Assembly (NCBI GenBank): GCA_029058745.1
Contig: JAIDXM010000005.1
Coordinates: 62,001-126,000 of the forward strand
Length of the DNA stretch: 64,000 nt
Origin: Muribaculaceae bacterium
GTDB taxonomy: Bacteria > Bacteroidota > Bacteroidia > Bacteroidales > Muribaculaceae
Direction of reading: 5' to 3'
The notes under the pieces: model-generated
Seen by the model: the letters and a program-made list of their open reading frames with translations, nothing else
The model's database searches: none
Told to the model about the DNA's origin: nothing
Position numbers and translations under genes: made by a program
Shown here: in pieces, positions 9,118 through 18,530 of the stretch
How positions within the stretch are numbered: position 1 is the first letter of the stretch
Layout: every line of letters begins with the position of its first letter

Positions 9118-10041
9118 TTAACGAAGTTTATCGATTTGGGAGAGGGATAGTCCCGTAATTTGCGCAATAGTCTCCGCAGGGAGTCCGATGGAAATCATTT
9201 TGACTACTAACTGCTTCGTTGTGTCTGCCCGTCCTTCCTCTCGTCCTTCCTCTCGTCCTTCGGCTCGTCCTTCGGCTCGTCCTTCCTCTCGTCCTTCCTC
9301 TCGTCCTTCTTCACGGGCAGTATCGAGCACGTCGTTTTGCACCATGATTGTGTCCATGTGGGCATCGTATGCCCGTTTTTCCTTAGACGACATCGACAGA
9401 TACTGAAGTTTCTTTTTCACTTCCTGAAGGCCGGGAGTCCGGGTATCTTCCTTTACCTTGCCGGTTTTAAGATATGTCATCCATTCGTCGAGCGGAGACT
9501 CTGGTATTTTATTATACACGTTTACGCGTACGAGAAAGTATTCCGGAAACACTTCTTTCGGCAGATGTTGCACGATTACCCCATCTTCCTTTGTGTTTAC
9601 AAGGAGGTCGTTGCCGGTGTGTATCCCCTTGAAGCGAGTTTCCCCGTGATAGACATAGTCGTCGCCTTGTCCATAGTCGCAATAGAGTATGCTTATGGAA
9701 TAAACCTTCTTGACCTGGTCATATTTCTCCCCGATATTTATGTGCTCGGTGATGGCCTTGCAGGTTCCGTAGAGGATGCGCTGTAGATAATAGAGCTGGC
9801 GTGTGAGTTGCACCTCAACGATTATGAGATGTCCCTTACTGTTTTTTGCTTTGATATCCACGCGGTTGAACTTGTCGGTATCCGAATCCTGATTACTTTC
9901 ACTTTCGAGAAGTTCGATAATCTTGACTTCTTCGCCCAGAAGCACGGTGATTAGACCTTCGAGAATGCCGAAATTTGCCTTGTCGCGAAGCATGTGTTTC
10001 ATCGCCCAGTCGAATCTGATATATACATTATCCTGTTCCAT
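9118..10041 (-). CDS. Rpn family recombination-promoting nuclease / PD-(D/E)XK nuclease family transposase
   Basis: MEQDNVYIRFDWAMKHMLRDKANFGILEGLITVLLGEEVKIIELLESES..; RVDIKAKNSKGHLIIVEVQLTR; EGREEGREEGRAEGR repeat near the C-terminus. ORF extends to 10239 but the likely start is the ATG at 10041. Confidence 0.88.
   Translation of the reverse strand: MEQDNVYIRFDWAMKHMLRDKANFGILEGLITVLLGEEVKIIELLESESNQDSDTDKFNRVDIKAKNSKGHLIIVEVQLTRQLYYLQRILYGTCKAITEHINIGEKYDQVKKVYSISILYCDYGQGDDYVYHGETRFKGIHTGNDLLVNTKEDGVIVQHLPKEVFPEYFLVRVNVYNKIPESPLDEWMTYLKTGKVKEDTRTPGLQEVKKKLQYLSMSSKEKRAYDAHMDTIMVQNDVLDTAREEGREEGREEGRAEGRAEGREEGREEGRADTTKQLVVKMISIGLPAETIAQITGLSLSQIDKLR
9231..9317. repeat. 12-bp in-frame tandem repeat (about 7 units) in the Rpn gene
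   Basis: cgtccttcctct / cgtccttcggct units, encoding EGRE/EGRA. Confidence 0.9.
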
Positions 10042-10072
10042 ACCCGATTTTTTCAAGTGTAACAATTGTTTA

Positions 10073-10104
10073 CAAAGATAAAATAAAATTTTCTTTGTAG
10101 CAAA
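10073..10104 (-). promoter_or_regulatory. Bacteroidetes-type promoter of the Rpn gene
   Basis: Minus strand TTTG (10104-10101), 20-nt spacer, TATCTTTG (10080-10073). Confidence 0.6.
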
Positions 10105-10170
10105 TATTCGTACAATGTCATTGCATCCAGAAGAATGCCGTTTTCCAAGATTATAGTCAGCACACAAAAT

Positions 10171-10261
10171 AAATGTGCATCCTATACCTGTGCGAATCCT
10201 ACATGCCATAGGCATGTCCGTACCCTCAGAAATGCACAAATAATTTCTGTTTCGACTATAA
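10171..10261 (-). repeat. 91-bp intergenic element, copy 2 (inverted relative to 7485-7575)
   Basis: Reverse complement TTATAGTCGAAACAGAAATTATTTGTGCATTTCTGAGGGTACGGACATGCCTATGGCATGTAGGATTCGCACAGGTATAGGATGCACATTT. Confidence 0.92.
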
Positions 10262-10338
10262 ATCGCCGATTTTTGCCGCTTTTACAAGATTCCGGCAATT
10301 ACGCTTCCCCTTGGAATCATCGGTTTCAGACTCAATCC

Positions 10339-11001
10339 CTAATCATTTTCTCCGGTGGTATTTGAGTGGAGGATGGCGAGATAGTCGGAGTAGGGGATAT
10401 GTCGCCCTCCCATGCTTTTGAGGTGGGAGGTCTCGAATTGACAGTCGATTATGATGCCCGGAATCTTTTCGAGGCGTCGCGCAAGACTGATTAGAGCAAG
10501 CTTGCTGGCGCTGGGCACAAGCGAGAACATGCTCTCGCCGCAAAACACGTTGCCCACCGTCACTCCATATAACCCGCCAACAAGCTCATCACCTTTCCAT
10601 ACCTCAACACTTGCCGCATATCCGTGTTCAAAAAGCCTTGTGTAGGCATCGATGATGTCGGGGCCGAGCCAGGCCCCCTCCATCTCCTCACGCAGCTTTC
10701 CGCAGTTGCGTATCACTCCGTCGAAGTCTTTGTTGAAGGTGACGGCCAGTTCTCCTTTGTTGATGAGCTGGCGCATGGAATGGGACACGTGAATCTCCTT
10801 TGGGAAAATCACGAATCTCTCCATAGGACAATACCAGTGGGGCATATCGCTGTCGCGGAAAGAGAACCAAGGGAATATCCCGTAGCTGTAGGCCAGGAGC
10901 AGACGGTCTTCGGAGAGGTCGCCGCCGACGGCAAAAAGTCCGCCGGGTTCCCCGTCCCTGGGGTCGGGGAAAGCCAATGAGTCGTCGAGAAGATATATCA
11001 T
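10339..11001 (-). CDS. aat: Leucyl/phenylalanyl-tRNA--protein transferase
   Basis: [47 protein letters not shown]... and ...GESMFSLVPSASKLALISLARRLEKIPGIIIDCQFETSHLKSMGGRHI; immediately downstream of clpA. Confidence 0.97.
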   Translation of the reverse strand: MIYLLDDSLAFPDPRDGEPGGLFAVGGDLSEDRLLLAYSYGIFPWFSFRDSDMPHWYCPMERFVIFPKEIHVSHSMRQLINKGELAVTFNKDFDGVIRNCGKLREEMEGAWLGPDIIDAYTRLFEHGYAASVEVWKGDELVGGLYGVTVGNVFCGESMFSLVPSASKLALISLARRLEKIPGIIIDCQFETSHLKSMGGRHIPYSDYLAILHSNTTGEND

Positions 11002-13244
11002 GACAGGAAGAGTTTGCAGTCCGTTACATCCACCTTCACCTCTCCCCCTTTCTTGAGCTTCCCGAAAAGAATCTCACGCATGAGCAGTGGCTTCAGTTGA
11101 GAGTTAATCACCCTTTCGAGTTCGCGAGCCCCATATTCGCGTGTGAATCCCTTTTCGAGAATAAACGACATGGCCTCATCGGAGAGTGTGAGTGTCACTT
11201 TCTTCTCCTTCAGCATCTCGCGCAGTCTTTGTATGTTCTTCTCCAGGATAAGGGCCGCCATGTCGCGACTCATCTCGTTGAATATGACAGTGGCCGACAG
11301 ACGGTTGATGAATTCGGGTTTGAAAGTCTTCTTCACCTGTCTCATCATGGCGTCGCCCGCCGTTATGTTGCTTCCGAACCCCACTTTGGCCTGCGCGGCG
11401 AACTGCGCTCCTGCATTGGAGGTCATTATGAGAATCACGTTGCGGAAGTCGGCGTGGTTCCCCTTGTTGTCGGTGAGGCGCGCATAGTCCATCACCTGCA
11501 GCAGGATATTGTAGATGTCGGGATGGGCCTTCTCGATTTCATCGAGTATAAGCACGCAGTTGGGAGTCTTGCGGATAGCGTCGGTCAGGAGCCCACCGTC
11601 CTCATACCCGACATATCCCGCCGGGGAACCTATGAGTTTTGCCACAGTGTGTTTTTCGGAATATTCGCTCATGTCAAACCTCACAAGACTGACGCCGAGT
11701 TCCTTAGCGAGCACCTTCGCCACCTCCGTCTTGCCAACTCCGGTGGGACCCACAAAAAGGAGGCTTGCGAGAGGCTTTCCGTCGTCGGAGAGTCCGGCCT
11801 TAGCCATCTGCACGGCCTCCGTCACCATAGCCACTGCGTTGTCTTGTCCGAAAATCTGCGAGGCAATCCTTTCTCGCAGGGTCTCGAGGGATGCATTGTC
11901 GTCGGCACGCATTGCCAGCGCGTCAACCTTGCATGTTTTCGAGAGAATCTCCGCTATCAGTCCCTTGGAGACAGACTGCCGTTTCTGAGGGAGGGGATGC
12001 ATCTCCCTGAAAGCCCCCGCCTCATCGATAAGGTCGATAGCCTTGTCGGGGAGGAAACGGTCGGTGATGTGACGTGCGCTACCCCTGACGGCAAATTCTA
12101 TAGCCGAATCGGAGTAATGGACGTTGTGAAACTTCTCGTAGTTTTTCTTAAGCTGGCGGATTATGTTGATTGTCTCATCGATTGAAGGCTCGGCAATGTC
12201 GATTTGCCTGAACCGTCTCACGATACCTTTGCTCTTGGCGAAATGGCGGTTGTATTCCTCATATGTGGTGGACCCGATGAATCTGATGTCGCCCCCTTCG
12301 AGATATGGCTTCAGCATATTCGAGGCGTCCATGGAGTCGCCACCGGTGGCCCCGGCGCCGATGAGGTTGTGGATTTCATCGATATACACTATGGCTCCCG
12401 GTTCGCCGGAAAGCCCGTCCATTATGGCCTTTATCCGTTTCTCGAAGTCACCGCGATATTGCGTTCCAGCCAGGAGAGAGCCTAATTCAATCTGATATAT
12501 TCTTGCCCCTTTCAGTCTTTCGGGCACATCACCGGCCTCAATCATCCTTGCGAGCCCATATACAATCGAGGTTTTCCCAACTCCCGGCTCCCCGATATGC
12601 AGCGGATTGTTCTTCTCTTTACGGCAAAGCACCTGAATAGTCCTCTCCAGCTCCGCTTCCCTGCCTATGAGAGGATTCCGTCGGTCGATAATGTCGTTGA
12701 CGCAGGTCACCAGTTTCCGCCATGATTGCTCTTGTTCCGGATTCTCCTCTGCCATGCAGTCCTCGCCTGTCGGTTCGTCATCGAAAACGATATCCTCCAC
12801 ATATTCGTATCGCATCACCAGTTCGCTCATGAACTGTCCCTCTTTGCCATCGATAGCCTTCATCACCGCATAACGTGCGAAAGACTCCTCAAGGGAGAGG
12901 AGGGCCCTAACTGCGTGGGGGACCGTCACCGAGTCCCTGCCTGAAAATTCCGCCGACGAGATGGCAATCTCCGCCATGTGTCGGAATTGTATGGAAGGTT
13001 CAGGACGGTACTCCATTCCGGGTGGGACAGTCTCAATCTCGTCGAGATATGATTCCACCTGACGGGAAATGGAGTCGGAGGGTGTCCCGAACCCGTCAAT
13101 GGCCTTTCGGAATTTTTGCTGACGTAAGAGGGCAAGCAGAAAATGTTCGGGAGTGATGAACTCATGGCACATTTCTTCGGCGAAAGCACATGCTTTCGTA
13201 AACGCGTCATCAACTTCCGGGGTATTCTTTATTTCTTTTGGCAT
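10998..13244 (-). CDS. clpA: ATP-dependent Clp protease ATP-binding subunit ClpA
   Basis: Two AAA modules ([37 protein letters not shown]); N-terminal Clp domain; adjacent to clpS and aat. Confidence 0.97.
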   Translation of the reverse strand: MPKEIKNTPEVDDAFTKACAFAEEMCHEFITPEHFLLALLRQQKFRKAIDGFGTPSDSISRQVESYLDEIETVPPGMEYRPEPSIQFRHMAEIAISSAEFSGRDSVTVPHAVRALLSLEESFARYAVMKAIDGKEGQFMSELVMRYEYVEDIVFDDEPTGEDCMAEENPEQEQSWRKLVTCVNDIIDRRNPLIGREAELERTIQVLCRKEKNNPLHIGEPGVGKTSIVYGLARMIEAGDVPERLKGARIYQIELGSLLAGTQYRGDFEKRIKAIMDGLSGEPGAIVYIDEIHNLIGAGATGGDSMDASNMLKPYLEGGDIRFIGSTTYEEYNRHFAKSKGIVRRFRQIDIAEPSIDETINIIRQLKKNYEKFHNVHYSDSAIEFAVRGSARHITDRFLPDKAIDLIDEAGAFREMHPLPQKRQSVSKGLIAEILSKTCKVDALAMRADDNASLETLRERIASQIFGQDNAVAMVTEAVQMAKAGLSDDGKPLASLLFVGPTGVGKTEVAKVLAKELGVSLVRFDMSEYSEKHTVAKLIGSPAGYVGYEDGGLLTDAIRKTPNCVLILDEIEKAHPDIYNILLQVMDYARLTDNKGNHADFRNVILIMTSNAGAQFAAQAKVGFGSNITAGDAMMRQVKKTFKPEFINRLSATVIFNEMSRDMAALILEKNIQRLREMLKEKKVTLTLSDEAMSFILEKGFTREYGARELERVINSQLKPLLMREILFGKLKKGGEVKVDVTDCKLFLS

Positions 13245-13297
13245 GAGGTAAGAAGCTGTGTTTGTGGGGGTGAGATTTACTTGGAAGGACGCGGGCT

Positions 13298-13600
13298 TTA
13301 TTCCGGTTCTACTGTTATTCTCAGCGGAAACCCTTCGTCGCGGGCCATCTCTATGGCTTTTGTGGCTTTAGAGGCGGCGATGTCGAGGCTGTATGAGCCC
13401 ACTGTCGCCTTTCCCGAATGATGAATAAGCAGCATGATTCTCTCAGCCTCCGCTTCACTTTTGTGGAAAACGGAAGAGAGAACCATCACTACGAAATCCA
13501 TTGTCGTGAAGTCGTCGTTGTGCATTACGACTTTGAATTTGCGCGGTTCCCGCAGATTAAGTTCTGTATGGTCTTTTAAAGAAGAGTGTTGTTTTCCCAT
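13298..13600 (-). CDS. clpS: ATP-dependent Clp protease adaptor ClpS
   Basis: PRKFKVVMHNDDFTTMDFVVMVLSSVFHKSEAEAERIMLLIHHSGKATVG. Confidence 0.97.
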   Translation of the reverse strand: MGKQHSSLKDHTELNLREPRKFKVVMHNDDFTTMDFVVMVLSSVFHKSEAEAERIMLLIHHSGKATVGSYSLDIAASKATKAIEMARDEGFPLRITVEPE

Positions 13601-13711
13601 AATTCTACAAAATTATAAAAAAAGAATATGAAAATAAAGAGATGACAGTGGAATCGTTGGACGGTAACGAACTATTCACATATCTTGATTTTTCAAATTG
13701 TTAATTATCAA

Positions 13712-13905
13712 TACATGTGCGCATCGCGGTGAGCCCGAAACAATTGGATTTTACGCAACCAACAGACAGACGCGCCGAGGTCCGGCTCAGTAAGCAAAAG
13801 GGAGCCAATGGTTTGATATGACCAAGTAGTTGTGGAGGTTGGCGGCACTCCTAATAAAGGTTAACGGGCAGAACATGCCGATAGAAGATGATGTTAGAAT
13901 ATATG
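13712..13905 (+). other. Structured noncoding block; possible degenerate group II intron 5' region
   Basis: Starts GTGCGCATCGCGGTGAGCCCGAAACAATTGG; several local hairpins (GGTTTGATATGACC; GCCAA..TTGGC; GGCAGAACATGCC); no ORF in the supplied track. Confidence 0.3.
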
Positions 13906-13976
13906 ATTATGTCAGGTTTCCCGTATTCCGGGAGGCTTGTTTACGGAATTTTTATATTTAACTAATTTAATCTGTT

Positions 13977-14270
13977 ATGGAATACAATGAGATAATAGCG
14001 TCGAAACCGGTGGTGCTGGTAGAGTTTTATGCCACATGGTGTCCTCACTGCAAAAGGATGATGCCTGTGGTGGAGCAGTTGGGAGAACTTCTTGACGGTT
14101 CGGCCGACATCTATCAGCTTGATATAGATGAGAACGAGCCGGTGGCAGAGGCGCAGGAGGTGAATGGAGTGCCGACTTTCATAATCTATAAGGATGGAAA
14201 GGAGGAATGGCGCCAGAGCGGTGAAATCGACGGGCAGGAATTGCTCGCCAGGATTCAGTCATATTTCTAA
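13977..14270 (+). CDS. Thioredoxin
   Basis: 97 aa; VLVEFYATWCPHCKRMMPVVEQL ... NGVPTFIIYKDGK. Active site WCPHC is not the canonical WCGPC. Confidence 0.93.
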   Translation: MEYNEIIASKPVVLVEFYATWCPHCKRMMPVVEQLGELLDGSADIYQLDIDENEPVAEAQEVNGVPTFIIYKDGKEEWRQSGEIDGQELLARIQSYF

Positions 14271-14311
14271 GATTTCTGGTTAACCTTTCCTATATATCGC
14301 CGACTTGTGTA

Positions 14312-14342
14312 TTGCCGACTTGCTGAGAATTGCTTAAATTTG
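14312..14342 (+). promoter_or_regulatory. Bacteroidetes-type promoter
   Basis: TTG 14312-14314, 20-nt spacer, TAAATTTG 14335-14342, upstream of the ATG at 14361. Confidence 0.55.
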
Positions 14343-14360
14343 CGAATAAATCAAGATTAT

Positions 14361-16025
14361 ATGAAAAGGAAGAATCAGTTTGAAAGCGAGCCTATGGAGG
14401 GTCTGAGTCAACATGCAAAGGGCTACGAGGAGATTATTTTGGCCAATATGCGTGACCTATTTTCCGAAATCGGGGATTCCGCTGATGGTGCGGACAATAA
14501 GATGGAGGATATCATTGATGATGAATTGATGGACCTCTTAGATAATTTTGTCGTGAAAAAGGAGGAATGGTCGTCAACCCACCCTTGCGGACTCGTGTGC
14601 GGTTCCGACAAATACTATTCGGATCTCGTCAATATGCTGAAGATGGCTATCACAATGCTAAAACTTCCAGATACAACGCCTGCCGATTTAGTGCATGAGG
14701 TTGCGATGTCGGTTGTGGCCTATCTTGAGGACCTTGTGAGCGGAATCGGAGTGTGGAACGTGGTGCGGTCGTTGTATAAGAGGAAATACGGCACACAGCT
14801 GCCGTTCTATGATTGCGAGCATGGCGACTATTATGAGGATGACATCAACATCGAGGATATCAAGTTTATCGTCTGGCAGTGTTTCTGCAGATGCGGACAG
14901 CCGGAGATGATGACGTTCTCGCCATATAGCAAGGGAGTAGAGGTTATATCGGAGCTTGTGTTTGATATTCTTGTTGACAGCTTCGAAAAAGCGCCGGAGG
15001 CAACCCGTGTAAAGGATTATATCTCGCGAGTGTTCCGAAAGGGAGACTATTTCGAGATAAGACATCTTGCGGAGTGGATTGTATTCAACAATAAGTTGAC
15101 GAGCAGTCCCAATATGATGGAGTCTGTCAGGGAGGAGGCTGAGGGAATCAATGGGAAGCATGACCTTATCGATGAAACCAAGGCGGAGTATTTTGTAAGG
15201 AGTCTGAGGGCTTGGACACGCTATGTCGGGCCTATGGGATGCATGGCGTCGGTTTATCTCGCGGAGATGTGCCGTAATTGTGGCAATGAGGCATTGGCTG
15301 CTAAGCTTGATGGAGTGGAATGCATAGGCCCGGTGGTGTTACGGCTGAAGGAAGCCCGCAAAAAGGAGATAATCCTGTCTGACGCCACGGGAGAAGAATA
15401 CATGGTGTCAAGGAATTCTTTCGGACCTGGCGCTCGTTTTGATGAGGTCAAGGGCTATATGACCAGTATCGTGAAATTTGGCGACTTATGGTATCAGAAC
15501 GGTATTGCGGTGGGAATTGAGGTTGATCCGTTCGATACCGAAAAGGGCTATATAGACAATGAAATCAATAACAGCAAGAATAAAGAGTGGATAAGGGGAG
15601 TAGTTGAGAGCCACGGAGGCAGGCGTATTTTCTATTGCCGAGACATGGAAGAGGTGTCCGGGATTTTAGGAGTCACCAACAAAAGTGACACGGAGCGTTC
15701 TGCGGATAATTATGTGCTGATGCTTTCGGAAGAGGAGGGGATGTCTGTCCTGGAGGATTCCGCAGAGTCTTTCAAGGATAAAAAGAATCCGTTCTATGAC
15801 AAGCAGCGTGCCAAGGAGGAGGCCTTTTTTGTGATATTCAATGGTAATGTGCCGTCGGATATATCAGATATAATAGTCAAGGAGAACCTATTGCCGGATG
15901 CTAACATATCCGCATCCCAGGGGAAGAGATTCGGCAAGGCTATTGTCCAGGACAATATGGGTTTCCTGTTCGACTTTTTCCGCACACGAAATCCGAGGGT
16001 AAGATGGATGTATGACGAAGACTGA
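14361..16025 (+). CDS. Hypothetical protein
   Basis: Long ORF; ATG at 14361 (MKRKNQFESEPMEG..) sits just downstream of a promoter, so preferred over 14307; no recognised domain. Confidence 0.7.
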   Translation: MKRKNQFESEPMEGLSQHAKGYEEIILANMRDLFSEIGDSADGADNKMEDIIDDELMDLLDNFVVKKEEWSSTHPCGLVCGSDKYYSDLVNMLKMAITMLKLPDTTPADLVHEVAMSVVAYLEDLVSGIGVWNVVRSLYKRKYGTQLPFYDCEHGDYYEDDINIEDIKFIVWQCFCRCGQPEMMTFSPYSKGVEVISELVFDILVDSFEKAPEATRVKDYISRVFRKGDYFEIRHLAEWIVFNNKLTSSPNMMESVREEAEGINGKHDLIDETKAEYFVRSLRAWTRYVGPMGCMASVYLAEMCRNCGNEALAAKLDGVECIGPVVLRLKEARKKEIILSDATGEEYMVSRNSFGPGARFDEVKGYMTSIVKFGDLWYQNGIAVGIEVDPFDTEKGYIDNEINNSKNKEWIRGVVESHGGRRIFYCRDMEEVSGILGVTNKSDTERSADNYVLMLSEEEGMSVLEDSAESFKDKKNPFYDKQRAKEEAFFVIFNGNVPSDISDIIVKENLLPDANISASQGKRFGKAIVQDNMGFLFDFFRTRNPRVRWMYDED

Positions 16026-16068
16026 GCTCGCGGGTGATTCCCCGAAACCGTGATGGCAATATGATATT

Positions 16069-16109
16069 CGAAGGGAGGGTGTGTCAGAATCTGACACACC
16101 CTCCCTTCG
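16069..16109. terminator. Bidirectional stem-loop terminator between convergent genes
   Basis: CGAAGGGAGGGTGTGTCAG aat CTGACACACCCTCCCTTCG: 19-bp perfect stem, 3-nt loop. Confidence 0.85.
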
Positions 16110-16123
16110 GGTTAAGTCCACAC

Positions 16124-18433
16124 TCATGCCTTGACAATGGACGAGGCGGGTTCCGGAGAATTGTGTTTCGTGAAGCTCCGGTAGTGAGAAGGGGCGAGGT
16201 TGAGTTTTCCGGAGGCCCTCAGCATCTTGCGGAGAGACGTTATGAACTCCTGGCTTTCCTGCAGCACGTTGAGATACACATAAGCCACAGTCATATTCTC
16301 GGTGTCGCCTTTCTGAAGAAGGTCATAGACATCACGTGTCATGAACGAGAGGCGGTCTTTCATGGAATCGCATCTGCGCCTGAGCTCATCGATAGTCTCA
16401 GGACGGCTTTCGTCGATAGCTTTCTCCGAATCCTCCAGTATTGCCACAATGCGTTTGCATGCGTCTGAGAATGATTCGTGGAATTCTTTCGGTAGAGGCC
16501 GGAAATTGTTATCGACATGCTCCTTGCAAACCTCGGAAATTCGCCTCAGGTTGTAGGTCATGGACATTGCCATATTGTTGCTCAGATGAAACCATGCGCT
16601 TTTTTCGAGGGCGGTGGCGGGATTCACGCGCCTCATGCAAAGGGTGAGCTTGCGGCGTTGTCCTTTGAGGACATTCTTCTCGACGGCAAGGTCTTTTTCC
16701 ACTTTAGAGAGGAGTTTAGTATTGTCATCTCTGAATCCGTCGGTCACTTTGCGGAAACTCTCGGCGGCAAAAGCGAGGAACAGGCGTTGTTTCTCGTTGA
16801 TATATATCCTTAGGAGAGGCCACACTTCGTCTTGCGATTCAGTTGAGAGTATTGTCTGGAAGAGGGTATCGTTTTCTGTCTCCTTCCTTTTGTTGCGGAA
16901 ACGGATGTTGCTCCTTATCAGAACCGCGAGTGCGATTACTCCACCTGCTATCATCACGGGGACTCCACCGAGATGCATAAGGCATACCACGGCCCCAGCT
17001 CCGATAAATGCAACGCCTGCGGTGATGAACCAACCTCCGATGACCGAAATGACACCTGTAATCCTGAACACCGCGCTCTCTCTTGTCCAGGCACGGTCGG
17101 CGAGGGATGTGCCCATAGCCACCATAAATGTTACGAAGGTTGTGGAGAGGGGAAGTTTGAGAGAGGTGCCGAAGGCAATGAGCATTCCGGCCAGCATGAG
17201 GTTGACAGAACCGCGTACCAGGTCGAAGGCCGCGCCATCCTCTTCCTGTGAGCGTTTCGGATCCATCCTCTGGCTTATCCATCTCTTTACAGAGGCCGGA
17301 GTCCTTTCAGCCACCCAGGAGTAGGTGTTCAGAAATGCCCTTACGAGAGAACGTCCGATGCGGGATGACCCGAACATCTCTTCGCCTTGTTCCTTTGAAC
17401 TGAGTCCCACTGTGGTCTGGGTCACTTGTCGTGCCTTCTTTGAGGTGGCGAGCGACACCACCATAATCATGCCGGCTCCGATGAGGAAATAGAAGGGGGT
17501 GTTGGCTGAGCCGTTGAGGCTTGTCATCATGAACCCGTGGGGATTGCCCGAACCGGATGCCATATAATCCTGGTATGATGCGAGGGATGTCAGAGGCACT
17601 CCGATGAAATTGACAAGGTCGTTCCCCGCGAACGCCATGGCGAGTGAGAAGGTGCCGAGCATGACCACTATCTTGAACACATTCACCTTACACCAATGCA
17701 GGATTTGCATGATTATGGTGAAAATCACGAGAGAGCCGGATATGATAAGCAGAGTGTGGGTGTTTATCCAGTCTTTAAGTTCCGGAGTCATGAAGGTCAT
17801 GTCTTTTATCCCTTTGAGTAGCATGAAATACACGATGGCTGTGCAGGCCACGCCTCCGAATATCCCTACTTTCCATTTGAGTTTGCTCTTGTATTCGAAA
17901 GTGAATACCATACGTGTCAGGAACTGCACTACAGTGCCGAATACAAAGGCAATCGCCACGGAAAGGAATATTCCAAGTATCACCGACAAGGCTTTTTCCG
18001 TGTTCAACAGGTCGCCCATACCCAGGGTGCTTTCCGGGGCGGCGATTTTGAACAGGGCCACCACGAATGTCGCGCCCAACAGCTCGAACACCATAGAGAC
18101 CGTTGTCGAGGTTGGCATTCCGAGAGAGTTGAACATGTCGAGAAGTATGATGTCTGTCACCATCACGGCCATGAATATGGCGATGACATCATAGAAGGAG
18201 AGATTGTCGGGGCGGAATATGCCGTGGCGTGCCACGTCCATCATTCCGTTGCTCATGGCGGCTCCGACGAAAACACCGATTGCCGCCACAATGAGAACCC
18301 TCTTGAAGGTCCCGGCCTTGGAGCCTACGGCGGATGAAAGGAAGTTGACGGCATCGTTGCTCACGCCCACCGAGAGATCGAACACGGCAAGCATGAAGAG
18401 GAAAATCACAATACCAAGGAATAGTATGTCCAT
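16124..18433 (-). CDS. PiT-family inorganic phosphate transporter with C-terminal PhoU/DUF47-like extension
   Basis: MDILFLGIVIFLFMLAVFDLSVGVSNDAVNFLSSAVGSKAG, NDLVNFIGVPLTSLASYQDY and SLKLPLSTTFVTFMVAMGTSLADRAW; about 250 aa helical C-terminal region. Confidence 0.9.
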   Translation of the reverse strand: MDILFLGIVIFLFMLAVFDLSVGVSNDAVNFLSSAVGSKAGTFKRVLIVAAIGVFVGAAMSNGMMDVARHGIFRPDNLSFYDVIAIFMAVMVTDIILLDMFNSLGMPTSTTVSMVFELLGATFVVALFKIAAPESTLGMGDLLNTEKALSVILGIFLSVAIAFVFGTVVQFLTRMVFTFEYKSKLKWKVGIFGGVACTAIVYFMLLKGIKDMTFMTPELKDWINTHTLLIISGSLVIFTIIMQILHWCKVNVFKIVVMLGTFSLAMAFAGNDLVNFIGVPLTSLASYQDYMASGSGNPHGFMMTSLNGSANTPFYFLIGAGMIMVVSLATSKKARQVTQTTVGLSSKEQGEEMFGSSRIGRSLVRAFLNTYSWVAERTPASVKRWISQRMDPKRSQEEDGAAFDLVRGSVNLMLAGMLIAFGTSLKLPLSTTFVTFMVAMGTSLADRAWTRESAVFRITGVISVIGGWFITAGVAFIGAGAVVCLMHLGGVPVMIAGGVIALAVLIRSNIRFRNKRKETENDTLFQTILSTESQDEVWPLLRIYINEKQRLFLAFAAESFRKVTDGFRDDNTKLLSKVEKDLAVEKNVLKGQRRKLTLCMRRVNPATALEKSAWFHLSNNMAMSMTYNLRRISEVCKEHVDNNFRPLPKEFHESFSDACKRIVAILEDSEKAIDESRPETIDELRRRCDSMKDRLSFMTRDVYDLLQKGDTENMTVAYVYLNVLQESQEFITSLRKMLRASGKLNLAPSHYRSFTKHNSPEPASSIVKA

Positions 18434-18530
18434 AAATACTGAATTTAATGAATACTCAAGGGTGACAATGGAATGATGGACCATAGTCACGGTGCAAAAT
18501 TCAGTATTAATTGTTGCCTGAATATTGAGA

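Noticed and set aside
9188-9406. RPSSRPSSRPSARP plus-strand ORF
   Set aside because: Antisense reading of the EGRE repeat in the Rpn gene.
11097-12185. 362-aa plus-strand ORF
   Set aside because: Antisense to clpA, explained by GC-rich codon usage; clpA in the other frame is unambiguous.
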